From: Arcicella aurantiaca
GTDB lineage: Bacteria; Bacteroidota; Bacteroidia; Cytophagales; Spirosomataceae
DNA length: 64,000 bases
NCBI RefSeq assembly: GCF_003148625.1
Contig: NZ_QGGO01000022.1
Location: forward strand, 30,605-94,604
Direction of reading: 5' to 3'
Positions 1-9,567 of the stretch are shown here, in pieces; positions within the stretch are counted from its first letter, which is position 1, and the number at the start of each line of letters is the position of its first letter. The notes beneath the pieces were generated by a model. That model did no database searches. It saw nothing but the letters and a program-made list of their open reading frames with translations, and was not told the DNA's origin. Position numbers and translations under genes: made by a program.

Positions 1-311
1 GCTTTAATTCCGCCTGTAAGTGGAGGCTAAAAACAGAAAAAGGAAAGGTTGAACAATAGAATTCCCATAAGTAAAAACACTCATTTTTTTACATTTTATC
101 ACATCTTTAATTTATGATAATTCCCAATTTTAATTTGGAAATCTCCCTAAAATTTGCCTAATTTTGTTCATAGAAAAATAACCTCCCCATAATTATAATT
201 TAACCAAGATTTATTGCGAAAATTTACTGAACCCTCATATAATACAGTTGGTTTACGGAACTTTTTTTTCTTGAAATAAGGTTCTTTCAATTCAAAATCT
301 TAATTAAGGTC
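1..311. other. Left-edge intergenic stretch
   Basis: No gene can be supported here. Two plus-strand frames are open from the window edge, one to a TAA at 28-30 and one to a TAG at 57-59. The 3' tail of an upstream gene could therefore end here, but it is too short to identify. The rest is AT-rich leader sequence before the PurF-like gene. I see no convincing TAnnTTTG promoter box. Confidence 0.4.
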
Positions 312-2204
312 ATGTCTGACGCAATTAAACACGAGTGCGGTATAGCACTTATCCGTCTTCGGAAGGATTACCAGTATTATATCAACAAATACAACACGCC
401 CCTTTACGGACTCAACAAGTTGTATTTGATGATGGAAAAACAAGTAAACCGAGGGCAAGACGGTGCTGGTGTTGCTAACATCAAAATTGATGTACCGCCT
501 GGTCATCGTTATATTAGTCGCTATCGTTCAGTCGAACAAAATGCCGTACCTGACATATTCAGGAAAATCCACAAAAAATTCCAGAAAGCCATCAAAGGCA
601 ACAAAGAAAAAGCAAAAGATGCTCATTGGATTCAAGAGAACATCGCTTTTTCGGGAGAAGTTTTGTTAGGACACCTCCGTTATGGTACGCACGGACAGAA
701 CGAAATCGAAAACTGCCACCCAATGCTTAGACAAAGCAATTGGAGAAGTAGAAACTTAGTAATGGCTGGAAACTTCAATATGACCAATGTCGATGAATTG
801 TTCGACAAATTGGTTTCATTGGGGCAACATCCAAAAGAAAAAGTGGACACGGTGACGGTAATGGAAAAAATCGGACACTTTTTGGACGAAGAAAATCAAC
901 GTCAGTTTGATTACTTCAAAAGTGAACATCACAATCCAGAATTGTCTGATATTATTGAAGAAAACATTGATTTACAGAGAGTTTTACAACGTTCTTGCCG
1001 AGATTTTGACGGTGGATACGCCATGTGTGGACTTACTGGATACGGTGCGGCTTTTGTAGCAAGAGACCCTGCGGGAATCAGACCAGCATTTTATTATGCC
1101 GATGATGAAGTTGTGGTAGTTGCTTCTGAAAAACAAGCTATCAAAACAAGTTTCAACTGTAATTACGATGACATTAAAGAAGTTCAACCAGGACACGCTT
1201 TAATCGTAAACAAAGATGGTTCTTATTCTGAAAAGCAGTTCATCGAGCCAATCGAAAGAAAATCTTGTAGTTTTGAACGCATTTATTTCTCTCGTGCTTC
1301 AGACCCAAATATCTATGCTGAACGTAAGCAATTAGGACGTTTAGTAATTCCTCAGGTATTACAAGAAGTTGATTACGACTTAAAAAATACAGTATTCTCT
1401 TATATTCCAAATACTGCCGAAACTGCCTTTTTGGGTATGATTGAAGGTTTGGAAGACCATCTTGCCAAAGAACGTAAAAAGGCAATTTTAGAAGGAATTA
1501 TCTTTGAAAAAGACCTTGAAGATTTATTGACGTTCCGCCCAAGAGTTGAGAAACTGATTTCAAAAGATGTAAAATTACGTACTTTCATCACTAACGATGC
1601 CGACCGTAATGATATGGTGGCTCATGTGTATGATACTACTTTTGAGGTAATCAAGAAGGGCGTTGATAATGTAGTTTTAATTGATGACTCAATTGTTAGA
1701 GGAACAACATTAGAGCGTTCAATTGTAAGTCTTTTAGATAAATTAGGACCAAAGAAAATTGTTATTGTTTCGTCTGCTCCACAAATTCGTTATCCTGACT
1801 GTTACGGAATTGATATGTCGAGAATGAAGGAATTTGTTGCTTTCCGTGCAGCTTATGAATTATTGACAGAACGTAACATGGACGATGTTTTAGAAGATAC
1901 TTTAGGACGTTGTTTGGCAGCTATTGAAATGGGAACGGCTTCAGAAGAAAACTTAGTAAAAGCCATTTATAAGCCGTTTACCACTGAAGAAATTTCTGAT
2001 AAAATTGCAGAATTAGTAAAACCTAAAAATTTGAAAGCCGAGTTAGCAATTGTTTATCAAACCGTTGAAAACCTTAACAAAGCTTGTCCGAATGATACAG
2101 GAGACTGGTATTTTACAGGAAATTATCCAACACCTGGAGGAAATAAAGTAGTAAATACTGCTTTCGTAAACTTCATGAAAGGCGTTGAAATTAGAGCGTA
2201 TTAG
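312..2204 (+). CDS. Amidophosphoribosyltransferase-like protein (PurF family, long form)
   Basis: The protein looks like a glutamine phosphoribosylpyrophosphate amidotransferase, the enzyme of the first committed step of purine synthesis. At 630 residues it is longer than typical PurF (about 470-510). Cys9 fits the N-terminal glutaminase nucleophile exposed after removal of a short propeptide. RGQDGAGVA and GHLRYGTHG match conserved glutaminase segments. The PRPP-binding motif VVLIDDSIVRGTT lies near residue 453. The extra length is in insertions around residues 85-115 and 360-425 and in the C-terminal tail. Bacteroidota often carry such a long paralogue besides a standard purF, so I do not assign the symbol. 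It stands alone, with a repeat tract behind it. Confidence 0.85.
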   Translation: MSDAIKHECGIALIRLRKDYQYYINKYNTPLYGLNKLYLMMEKQVNRGQDGAGVANIKIDVPPGHRYISRYRSVEQNAVPDIFRKIHKKFQKAIKGNKEKAKDAHWIQENIAFSGEVLLGHLRYGTHGQNEIENCHPMLRQSNWRSRNLVMAGNFNMTNVDELFDKLVSLGQHPKEKVDTVTVMEKIGHFLDEENQRQFDYFKSEHHNPELSDIIEENIDLQRVLQRSCRDFDGGYAMCGLTGYGAAFVARDPAGIRPAFYYADDEVVVVASEKQAIKTSFNCNYDDIKEVQPGHALIVNKDGSYSEKQFIEPIERKSCSFERIYFSRASDPNIYAERKQLGRLVIPQVLQEVDYDLKNTVFSYIPNTAETAFLGMIEGLEDHLAKERKKAILEGIIFEKDLEDLLTFRPRVEKLISKDVKLRTFITNDADRNDMVAHVYDTTFEVIKKGVDNVVLIDDSIVRGTTLERSIVSLLDKLGPKKIVIVSSAPQIRYPDCYGIDMSRMKEFVAFRAAYELLTERNMDDVLEDTLGRCLAAIEMGTASEENLVKAIYKPFTTEEISDKIAELVKPKNLKAELAIVYQTVENLNKACPNDTGDWYFTGNYPTPGGNKVVNTAFVNFMKGVEIRAY

Positions 2205-2212
2205 TCAGTTTT

Positions 2213-2403
2213 TTAGAGAATAGATGTTAGAGGATAGAGTTTAGAGAATAGAGAACAGATTTTAGAGAATAGAGGATAGATGTTAGAGAATGGAGTTTAG
2301 AAAAATCAGCTTCATTTCACAATTAAAATATTCTCTAATATCTACTAAACTCTAACATCTATTCTCTATTCTCTAACATCTATTCTCTAACATCTGTTCT
2401 CTA
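2213..2403. repeat. Degenerate TTAGAGAATAGA filler repeat, inverted arms
   Basis: The left half (about 2213-2300) is built from variants of TTAGAGAATAGATG. The right half (about 2329-2403) is built from the complement, such as CATCTATTCTCTAA. The two arms could fold into a long imperfect hairpin between the convergent purF-like gene and prmC. The right arm runs up to and into the prmC stop codon at 2401-2403. It may act as a bidirectional terminator; that role is inferred. Confidence 0.8.
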
Positions 2404-3264
2404 CCTAATCGCTTTCACGATTCTATCTTTTCCAAACATATCTTTCACCACTTCTACGTAGTGAAAACCTTGATTCCAAAACAATTCTGCGGTTTCTAAA
2501 CCAAGAGCTTGGTTAATTTCTACCACACACAAGCCATTTTTTATTAGGTTTTTAGCGGCAAACTCTGCAATTTTTTTGTAGAATATCAAAGGATTATCAT
2601 CTTCCACAAAAAGAGCTAAATGTGGCTCATATTCCAACACGTTTTTCTCCATTTCCGCCTTTTCAGCGTTCATTACATAAGGTGGATTACTGACGATAAT
2701 AGTAGGTTTTAGGGGTTGGGGATTAGGTTTTAGGGTTAAAAAATCCGTCTTTTCAAAAATTACCTTTACGCCATTTCTTTCAGCATTTTCTTTTGCCACT
2801 TTTAACGCATCTTCTGAAATATCATAGGCATACACTTGTGCTTCTGGGATTTCACAAGCCAAAGAAATTGCAATACACCCCGACCCTGTACCAATATCTA
2901 AAATCTTTGCTTCTACCCCAAAATGTCTCTTGTTTACTTCTAACTGATAACTGCTAACTGTTAACTGTACAAGCTCCTCTGTTTCAGGTCTTGGGATTAA
3001 AGTAGCTGGCGTAACTTTAAATGTTCGTCCATAAAATTCTGTTGTACCAATGATATATTGTACAGGTTCTTGGGCTTTTATTCTTTGTATTATCTCCGTA
3101 AAATCAAATAGTTGAGCAACTGGATTATCTAATAAAATATCCGTTTTAGAGATTTTCAGATAATGTTCTAAGAGTAAATAAACAATGCTTTTTGCTTCGT
3201 TTTCTTCGTAAACGGAAGTAATTTCGGCAATTAATTGACTGAAAAGTGTCTTTGTTGAATTCAT
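2401..3264 (-). CDS. prmC: Peptide chain release factor N5-glutamine methyltransferase
   Basis: PrmC (HemK) methylates the glutamine of the GGQ motif in release factors, using S-adenosylmethionine. The Rossmann motif LDIGTGSGCIAIS and the catalytic NPPY motif (near residue 192) are both present, with an N-terminal helical substrate domain. The ATG at 3264 is preferred over a longer frame that opens at 3309, because a TAACTTTG box at 3289-3282 sits between them. Two stretches of the gene, at about 2933-2968 and 2704-2740, are made of intergenic-type filler repeat read in frame. They sit just before the SAM motif and just before NPPY. Both look like surface insertions that leave the motifs intact. 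Confidence 0.93.
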   Translation of the reverse strand: MNSTKTLFSQLIAEITSVYEENEAKSIVYLLLEHYLKISKTDILLDNPVAQLFDFTEIIQRIKAQEPVQYIIGTTEFYGRTFKVTPATLIPRPETEELVQLTVSSYQLEVNKRHFGVEAKILDIGTGSGCIAISLACEIPEAQVYAYDISEDALKVAKENAERNGVKVIFEKTDFLTLKPNPQPLKPTIIVSNPPYVMNAEKAEMEKNVLEYEPHLALFVEDDNPLIFYKKIAEFAAKNLIKNGLCVVEINQALGLETAELFWNQGFHYVEVVKDMFGKDRIVKAIR

Positions 3265-3281
3265 ATTTTTAGCATAAAAGA

Positions 3282-3289
3282 CAAAGTTA
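3282..3289 (-). promoter_or_regulatory. Candidate -7 box of prmC
   Basis: Read on the minus strand this is TAACTTTG, matching the Bacteroidetes TAnnTTTG box, 17 bases before the chosen prmC ATG. No clear -33 TTTG was found, so this is tentative. Confidence 0.45.
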
Positions 3290-3355
3290 AGCCTTAAAAC
3301 CAAGAACAACTAAATGCCCAACTCACCACTCACCATTCATCATTCACAATTATAT

Positions 3356-4360
3356 ATGAAACGAGCCTTACAAATGGCACGTTTAGGAGCTGGCTATGTT
3401 TCTCCAAATCCAATGGTGGGTTGTGTGATTGTACATAATGGTAAAATCATTGGAGAAGGTTGGCACAAAAAATACGGCGAAGGTCATGCCGAAGTAAATG
3501 CTGTCAATTCGGTTGAAGACAAATCATTACTTTCAGAATCAGAGGTTTACGTTACACTTGAACCTTGTTCGCATTATGGGAAAACGCCTCCGTGTGCCGA
3601 TTTACTGATAAAACATCATGTAAAAAAAGTGATTATTTGTAATCTCGACCCTAACCCATTGGTGGCAGGAAAAGGTATTGAAAAACTTCGTCAGGCAGGA
3701 ATTGAGGTGGAAACAGGAGTTTTAGAAGCAGAAGGACGAGAAGTAAACAAGCGTTTTTTTACTTTTATCGAAAAACAAAGACCATATATTATTTTGAAAT
3801 GGGCGGAATCTGCGGATGGTTTTATTGCTAAACCCAATTATCAAGCCGTTCAGATTTCTAATAATCTTTCCCGAAGATTTGTCCATAAAATGCGTGCCGA
3901 AGAAGACGCCATTATGGTCGGGACAAATACCGCTCGATATGATAATCCTAAATTAGATACTCGCTTCTGGACTGGGAAAAATGCCATTCGAGTAGTGATT
4001 GACAAGGATTTATCTTTATCCAAAGACTTAAATATTTTTGATGATTCACAAGTAACTATTTGTTATAATTTACTGGAAAACAAGATTTTAAACAATAATA
4101 TTTGGGTAAAAATTGAAGAGAGTCATTCATTTGAAAAGTTTATTATTCAAGACCTTTATCAAAGAAAAGTACAATCTGTCATTATTGAAGGAGGAACGGT
4201 TTTATTACAAAGTTTCATCGATTTAGGACTTTGGGACGAAGCTATCATTTTGAAAAGCAAAAAGATTTTAGGCGAAGGAATTAACGCTCCGAAATTGAAT
4301 AAACCCGAACATTCAAGAGAATATTTGTCAGGAGATAGTGTTGTTTATTATAAATTTTAG
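3356..4360 (+). CDS. ribD: Riboflavin biosynthesis deaminase/reductase
   Basis: RibD carries out two consecutive steps of riboflavin synthesis: pyrimidine deamination, then reduction of the ribosyl side chain. The N-terminal deaminase has the zinc motif GHAEVNAV near residue 43 and PCSHYGKTPPC near residue 71. The C-terminal half is the RibD_C reductase domain. The ATG at 3356 gives the usual family start (MKRALQMARLGAG). An in-frame ATG at 3314 would add 14 residues encoded by filler repeat and is less likely. It is divergent from prmC. A palindromic element begins at its stop codon. Confidence 0.93.
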   Translation: MKRALQMARLGAGYVSPNPMVGCVIVHNGKIIGEGWHKKYGEGHAEVNAVNSVEDKSLLSESEVYVTLEPCSHYGKTPPCADLLIKHHVKKVIICNLDPNPLVAGKGIEKLRQAGIEVETGVLEAEGREVNKRFFTFIEKQRPYIILKWAESADGFIAKPNYQAVQISNNLSRRFVHKMRAEEDAIMVGTNTARYDNPKLDTRFWTGKNAIRVVIDKDLSLSKDLNIFDDSQVTICYNLLENKILNNNIWVKIEESHSFEKFIIQDLYQRKVQSVIIEGGTVLLQSFIDLGLWDEAIILKSKKILGEGINAPKLNKPEHSREYLSGDSVVYYKF

Positions 4361-4530
4361 GAACGACAAACTATTTGTCGCAAACAAATTTAGACCACAG
4401 ATTGAACGGATTTTACCGATTTACACAGGGATGCACAGTCGGATAAAGTAAAGAAAAATCAGCGAAAATCAGCATAATCTGTTCAATCTGTGGTCTATCT
4501 TTTGTCTTGTGACAAACCCTTTATCGTTCC
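4360..4530. repeat. Long palindromic element, family A copy 1
   Basis: A roughly 170-base imperfect inverted repeat. The outer arms are GGAACGA (4360-4366) and TCGTTCC (4524-4530). Inner arms carry TTAGACCACAGATTGAAC and GTTCAATCTGTGGTCTA. It fills the gap between the ribD stop and the stop of the convergent secreted-protein gene, overlapping both. Related copies lie at 10626-10787 and 26350-26444. Confidence 0.88.
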
Positions 4531-5612
4531 GTAAATTCTTTCAACACCAAAAGTTTGTGCCTTTTCATACTTCCTAAAGTCTGAACTTGTAGTAAATACA
4601 TTCCCATTTTCAGATTCTCTAAGGGTTTTATTTCTAAAATCGTCTGCGTTAATTTATCCGACTTTATCTTTATTTCATTTTCTTCAAAATCTGTCAATAG
4701 CAATCGAGTTTCGTCGGAATCTTCAACTTTTACATAAAATTTATCGGCTGAAGATGGATTTGGGAAAATACCAAAAGGTACATTTACATCTTCAATAATG
4801 ACCGATTGTGGTCTAAAAACTTGTTGCGTTCCGTCTTTATCAATCTGTTTTAAACGATAATAATTTGTTCCGAAAAGGGCATTTTCATCTATAAAATTGT
4901 ACAACTTCTTGGTTTGAGATAAACCTGCGGCTTCAATATTGGCAATCATTTTATAGTTTACGGCATCTCTACTATGTTCCAAAATGAAATAATTGCTATT
5001 AATTTCTGAAGCCGTTTCCCAACGAATATTCACTTTTTGATTGTCTGAAACTTGGGTTTGAAAAGACGTAATTTCTACGGGAACTGCTGAGGCTTTCAGC
5101 ATAATATTGTCTAATCGTAAGCGATTCAAAGCGGTTACGGCATCATTTTTCTTGTAAAATCGGAAGTAAATATTGGGAAGATTATTGTAGTTTGTTCCTA
5201 AAATCATAGGCCCAGAGCTATTACATCCTGCGGTTGGAGCAGTGGCGTTTAGGTCGCCAATTTTAGAGAAATTTGCTCCATCAGAACTAACTTGAATTTC
5301 AAAATTACCTAAATCAATATCCGACATTCGGTAGTCGTAACTAAAGTTGAAAGGACCTATAAAACCAAGTGTACTCGACTGAATTTGAAGATAATCTCCA
5401 GCATTCCAGCTATTTACTGAAAATCCTTTACCTGTACAGGCATCTTCGGCAAAATTACTGAGTCCGTTTTGGGTCAAAGTTGCTGAACCTGTTGAGGCTG
5501 ATATTGGCGGGGGTGTTCCTGCATATCCATTAAATTCAAAACTAAAAACGGTTTGGGCAGTACAAGCCCAAGAAAGCCCCAAAATAAGGCAAATCGTGAG
5601 AAACGTTTTCAT
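4521..5612 (-). CDS. Secreted protein with a C-terminal T9SS sorting domain
   Basis: A 363-residue exported protein of unknown function. It has a clear signal peptide ending near ACTAQ. A beta-rich N-terminal part resembles discoidin or jelly-roll regions seen in gliding and adhesion proteins. The sequence PVEITSFQ near the middle and a final domain starting near FGIFPNPSS are typical of Bacteroidota T9SS cargo. The tail (MGMYLLQVQT, then a short basic end) fits a type A sorting signal. The last codons and the stop lie inside a family A palindrome, so the extreme C terminus may have been altered by it. The substrate or partner cannot be inferred. Confidence 0.8.
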   Translation of the reverse strand: MKTFLTICLILGLSWACTAQTVFSFEFNGYAGTPPPISASTGSATLTQNGLSNFAEDACTGKGFSVNSWNAGDYLQIQSSTLGFIGPFNFSYDYRMSDIDLGNFEIQVSSDGANFSKIGDLNATAPTAGCNSSGPMILGTNYNNLPNIYFRFYKKNDAVTALNRLRLDNIMLKASAVPVEITSFQTQVSDNQKVNIRWETASEINSNYFILEHSRDAVNYKMIANIEAAGLSQTKKLYNFIDENALFGTNYYRLKQIDKDGTQQVFRPQSVIIEDVNVPFGIFPNPSSADKFYVKVEDSDETRLLLTDFEENEIKIKSDKLTQTILEIKPLENLKMGMYLLQVQTLGSMKRHKLLVLKEFTER

Positions 5613-5676
5613 AAAATTTTATATATTGAAAGTGAGAATCTTCTTTAGGAAAATTGTAAAAATAAGACTATCGGTT

Positions 5677-5710
5677 AACTTCCCGAAAATTTTAGAACTT
5701 TCGGGAAGTT
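5677..5710. repeat. Short palindrome, family B copy 1
   Basis: AACTTCCCGAAA (5677-5688) and TTTCGGGAAGTT (5699-5710) form a perfect 12-bp stem. The same arms recur at 21955-21999. It lies upstream of the T9SS-cargo gene and is not followed by a T-run, so it does not look like a simple terminator. Confidence 0.85.
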
Positions 5711-5784
5711 CCAAGTCGAACATGGTACGTTTAAATTTATAATCTTCTTTAACACAAAATTAAAAATATCTACTAATTGGGCAA

Positions 5785-5822
5785 TAAAAAAGGGGAAAAA
5801 GGTCTTGCCCCCTTTTCCCCTC
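5785..5822 (-). terminator. Rho-independent terminator of hemE
   Basis: On the minus strand a GGGGAAAAGGGGG / CCTTTTTCCCC hairpin is followed by a run of T (positions 5791-5785). It lies about 20 bases past the hemE stop. Confidence 0.8.
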
Positions 5823-5843
5823 CATTAATAAATCTTTGCTATT

Positions 5844-6869
5844 TTACCCTTCCTTCACAGTGTCAATAAAGCATTTTACATTATCTGGATTGGTGTCTGG
5901 ATAAACGCCGTGTCCAAGATTAGCGATATGTCTGTGTCCGCCAAATTGTTGTAACATTGAGCGAGTTTGTTTTTTGATTTCGTCAAACGAGCCGTATAAT
6001 ACACACGGGTCAAGATTGCCTTGTAACGTTTTGGTATCCCCAATCAATTGACGAGATTCGGCAATGTCCATATTCCAGTCCAAACCAATTACTTCGCAAT
6101 TTAATTTACCCATTTCTTCACGGGCAAAAAATGCACCTTTGGCAAAAACCGTTACAGGAACTTCCGTGATAGCATCGCAAATTTGAGAAATATACGGAAG
6201 CGAATAAATACGATATTGCTCTGGTGAAAGAATACCCGCCCATGAGTCAAAAATCTGCACTAAATTTGCTCCTGCGGCAATTTGAGCTTTCAGATAGGCA
6301 ATGGTTGTATCTGTAATTTTCTGTAAAAGTGCGTGCGAAAGTTCTGGTTCAGTATAAAGTGCTTTTTTCGCTTTTGAGAAAGTTTTTGACCCACGACCTT
6401 CAATCATGTAGCAAAGCAAAGTAAATGGAGCTCCTGCAAAACCAATCAAAGGCACACGTCCATTTAATTCTTTTTTTACAATTTTGATGGCATCTAAAAC
6501 GTATTTTAATTCCTCTTCTGGATTAGCAACTATCAATTTATCCACATCTGCCATTGATTTGATGACATTTGGAAAAATCGGCCCAACTTTTTCTTCCATG
6601 ATATAAGGCAAGCCCATTGCTTCGGGAACAACCAAAATATCTGAGAAAATAATGGCGGCATCAACGCCCAAAATATCAACGGGTTGAATAGTTACCTCCG
6701 CTGCTAATTCTGGATTTGTCGCCAATTGGATAAAACTCCCTGCTTTCTCACGAACAGCACGGTATTCTGCCAAAATTCTTCCTGCCTGACGCATCATCCA
6801 AACGGGAGTGCGTTCTACACGCTCACCACGAGCGGCACGTAATAATAAATCGTTTTGTAAAATTTCCAT
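5844..6869 (-). CDS. hemE: Uroporphyrinogen III decarboxylase
   Basis: HemE decarboxylates the four acetate side chains of uroporphyrinogen III to give coproporphyrinogen III in haem synthesis. The 341-residue length is normal. The family signature [10 protein letters not shown] is at residues 22-31, carrying conserved substrate-binding arginines. The conserved Asp of the FSDI segment and GFAGAPFTL are also present. It is a single-gene unit with its own promoter-like box upstream and a good terminator downstream. Haem supply fits the cytochrome-rich respiratory chain later in the window, though the two loci are far apart. Confidence 0.96.
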   Translation of the reverse strand: MEILQNDLLLRAARGERVERTPVWMMRQAGRILAEYRAVREKAGSFIQLATNPELAAEVTIQPVDILGVDAAIIFSDILVVPEAMGLPYIMEEKVGPIFPNVIKSMADVDKLIVANPEEELKYVLDAIKIVKKELNGRVPLIGFAGAPFTLLCYMIEGRGSKTFSKAKKALYTEPELSHALLQKITDTTIAYLKAQIAAGANLVQIFDSWAGILSPEQYRIYSLPYISQICDAITEVPVTVFAKGAFFAREEMGKLNCEVIGLDWNMDIAESRQLIGDTKTLQGNLDPCVLYGSFDEIKKQTRSMLQQFGGHRHIANLGHGVYPDTNPDNVKCFIDTVKEG

Positions 6870-6903
6870 AAAGAAATGTATCTCGACTCTCCTGAACCGA
6901 ATA

Positions 6904-6952
6904 AGGATATTCTTTTTAATATCCGATGCAGAAGCATCGGACTACAAAGATA
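6904..6952 (-). promoter_or_regulatory. hemE promoter box and leader palindromes
   Basis: On the minus strand TATCTTTG (6952-6945) matches the Bacteroidetes -7 box. A leader of about 70 bases would follow. That leader holds TCCGATGC/GCATCGGA (6922-6941) and AAGGATATT/AATATCC (6904-6925), two overlapping hairpins. They could influence expression; I see no known riboswitch fold. Confidence 0.55.
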
Positions 6953-7122
6953 CGATTGAAAGATGAGAATGGATTTTAATTCAAGAAGGAATTATCGAAT
7001 ACCTTAAACAATTTGTTAAATATACGTTCGTTGTGAGTAGGGGTTTCTATATTTTTGAATGTCAATTTTATAAAATCTTATTCTCTAAATTACGCTATTA
7101 ACACTTAAACTACTCTTATCTA

Positions 7123-9555
7123 ATGAAAAAATGCCTACAATGGTCTATTCTCTATCTTATTTTTATTATTCCTTTCACCTCTAAAGCCCAATCAAACGAC
7201 CGATTTACGATTAACGGATATGTCCGTGAAAAAGGCTCTGGTGAGTTACTTCCAGGGGTAAGCGTCTATGTAAAAAATAAGAAAATTGGTATTCAAACCA
7301 ATAATTATGGTTTCTACTCTTTGACCCTCAATACCTCCGAAGAAATTACAATTGTGTACAGTTTTGTGGGGTATCGTTCGGAAACGAAAACACTGAAAGT
7401 TCCGAAGAAATTAGAAATGAATATCGAACTTACACCTGATATTCAAGAACTTAAAGAAATAATTGTTCGAGGAAATTCTCCTGAGCAACAAAAGGTTTCA
7501 GAGAATGTTCAGATGTCGCAAGTTTCTGTTCCTATTCAACAAATCAAAGAAATCCCTGCTCTTTTGGGCGAAAAAGATGTTTTGAAAGTCTTGCAACTCA
7601 TGCCAGGCGTTCAGAAAGGTTCGGAAGGAAATTCGGGGATTTATGTACGTGGTGGTGGTGCAGACCAAAATCTGTTGATTTTAGATGATGCTCCTGTTTA
7701 TAATGCGTCTCACCTTTTTGGATTTTTCTCTGTTTTTAATGGCGATGCCCTCAAGTCGGTTGAACTGACCAAAGGTGGTTTTCCTGCTCGTTTTGGTGGG
7801 CGATTATCGTCCGTTATTGAGATGCAAATGAAAGAAGGAAATCGTGAAAAACTGCACGTGGAGGGTGGCATTGGCTTAATTTCGAGTCGGCTTTTGGTAG
7901 AATCTCCGATTGGAAAAAATAAAAAATCGTCTTTTCTAATTTCGGGAAGACGGACGTACATTGATGCTTTAGTGCGTCCATTCATCAATAAAAAAGATGG
8001 TGATGGTGGTTATTATTTTTATGACCTTAATGCCAAAGTTAATTACGATTTTGGGCAGAATAACAAACTATATTTGAGTGGCTATTTTGGAAAAGACGTT
8101 TTCTTTGGCATTGATAAACAAACCGATGGCACACAAAATGAATTTGGGCTTGATTGGGGAAATCAGACGGCTACACTTCGTTGGAATCATTTGTACAATG
8201 AACGCCTTTTTATGAATTCTTCGTTCATTTTTAGTAATTATCAGTTTAAAATTTACGCCGTTGACCAGTCTTTGCAACAAAATAAAAAGGTTGAATATGA
8301 GCTAAGTTACCTTTCAAATATTCGAGATGTAGGTTTTAAAACGGACTTTGATTATTTGCCAAACCCTCAACATTCTATCAAATTCGGCTTTTCGGGAACA
8401 TTTCACCAATTTTCGCCAAGTTCAATCGTGGTAAAAGATGATGTCATTAGTAAATATCAAAATAATGTTGAAAACATTGATGCTACCGAAAGTGGCATTT
8501 ACGCAGAAGACACTTATAAACCTTTTGATAGGCTGAAAATCAATGCGGGACTTCGTTTAAGCTCTTTTGTTACCAATAAAGTAAAATATTTTAACCCCGA
8601 ACCTCGTGTAGCAATGGCATATTCTGCCCGTAATGACTTGGCTTTCAAGGCTTCATTTGCTACGATGAATCAATACATTCATTTGCTTTCTAACTCTGGT
8701 GCAAGCCTTCCGACTGACTTATGGGTTCCTTCTACGGATAAACTTCCAGCCCAACGGTCACGCCAATTTGCGATGGGTATGGCTAAAGATTTTGATGAAA
8801 AAAATCTTGCCTTGACTGTTGAAGGGTATTACAAGGAAATGGATAATATCGTGGCATATAAAGAAGGTTCTTCGTCGTTGTTGCAAGATGGGCCAGAAGA
8901 ATTAGCGAAGGAAAAAGAACAAGGAAAATCTTGGGATGACCAAGTGACTTCGGGCAAAGGGCGGTCTTATGGGGCGGAAATTTTACTACAACGAAAAGTT
9001 GGAAAATTGACAGGCTGGATTGGCTACACACTTTCATGGACAAAACATCAGTTTGATGAATTGAATTTTGGGAAAGAATTTTGGGCAAAAAATGACCGTC
9101 GCCATGATTTATCTGTGGTTGGTGTTTATCATTTGTCACCTCGAATTACGCTTTCTGGTACTTGGGTTTATGGTACAGGAAATGCTCTCACAATTCCTAC
9201 GGCATCTTATTCTGCCAATGTGCATAATCCCGGTATTTCTCCTTTTGGTATCCCCGGAAGTACGGGTTACACTTATAATTATTTCAGAGAATATCCTGAT
9301 TATGGCGAACGTAATAATTTTAGGGCTGAGGCTTATCACCGCTTGGATATTGGCGTGCAGTTTCATAAAATCATGAAAAAAGGACATGAACGAACTTGGG
9401 AATTTAGTATTTACAACCTTTATAATCGTAAAAACCCTTATTTCTATTCTTTTACGAATACTTATAATAATGCCACTCAAACAACGACTCGAAATCTAAC
9501 TCGCTATTCTTTATTAGGGATTATTCCTTCGCTAAGTTATAGTTTTAAATTCTAA
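7123..9555 (+). CDS. TonB-dependent outer-membrane receptor (DUF4249-linked type)
   Basis: An 810-residue receptor. It has a signal peptide (to about residue 22), then a CarboxypepD_reg-like beta domain (about 28-110), a plug with VYVRGGGADQNLLILDDAPV near residue 175, and a 22-strand-type barrel ending in an aromatic residue (YSFKF). The plug and barrel would take up a large or scarce substrate using TonB energy. The substrate is unknown. A DUF4249 lipoprotein follows after 12 bases, a common pairing in Cytophagales, and the two are probably co-transcribed. There is no STN domain, so transcriptional signalling through an anti-sigma factor is not expected. Confidence 0.9.
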   Translation: MKKCLQWSILYLIFIIPFTSKAQSNDRFTINGYVREKGSGELLPGVSVYVKNKKIGIQTNNYGFYSLTLNTSEEITIVYSFVGYRSETKTLKVPKKLEMNIELTPDIQELKEIIVRGNSPEQQKVSENVQMSQVSVPIQQIKEIPALLGEKDVLKVLQLMPGVQKGSEGNSGIYVRGGGADQNLLILDDAPVYNASHLFGFFSVFNGDALKSVELTKGGFPARFGGRLSSVIEMQMKEGNREKLHVEGGIGLISSRLLVESPIGKNKKSSFLISGRRTYIDALVRPFINKKDGDGGYYFYDLNAKVNYDFGQNNKLYLSGYFGKDVFFGIDKQTDGTQNEFGLDWGNQTATLRWNHLYNERLFMNSSFIFSNYQFKIYAVDQSLQQNKKVEYELSYLSNIRDVGFKTDFDYLPNPQHSIKFGFSGTFHQFSPSSIVVKDDVISKYQNNVENIDATESGIYAEDTYKPFDRLKINAGLRLSSFVTNKVKYFNPEPRVAMAYSARNDLAFKASFATMNQYIHLLSNSGASLPTDLWVPSTDKLPAQRSRQFAMGMAKDFDEKNLALTVEGYYKEMDNIVAYKEGSSSLLQDGPEELAKEKEQGKSWDDQVTSGKGRSYGAEILLQRKVGKLTGWIGYTLSWTKHQFDELNFGKEFWAKNDRRHDLSVVGVYHLSPRITLSGTWVYGTGNALTIPTASYSANVHNPGISPFGIPGSTGYTYNYFREYPDYGERNNFRAEAYHRLDIGVQFHKIMKKGHERTWEFSIYNLYNRKNPYFYSFTNTYNNATQTTTRNLTRYSLLGIIPSLSYSFKF

Positions 9556-9567
9556 TCCTCAACACCG

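Noticed and set aside
2213..2403. A possible tandem-repeat surface-protein gene or phase-variable tract.
   Set aside because: No open frame covers it, the units are irregular in length, and the second half is the complement of the first.
3314..3355. A longer ribD start adding 14 residues.
   Set aside because: The added codons come from ACTCACCACTCACCATTC-type filler, and the family start aligns with the ATG at 3356.
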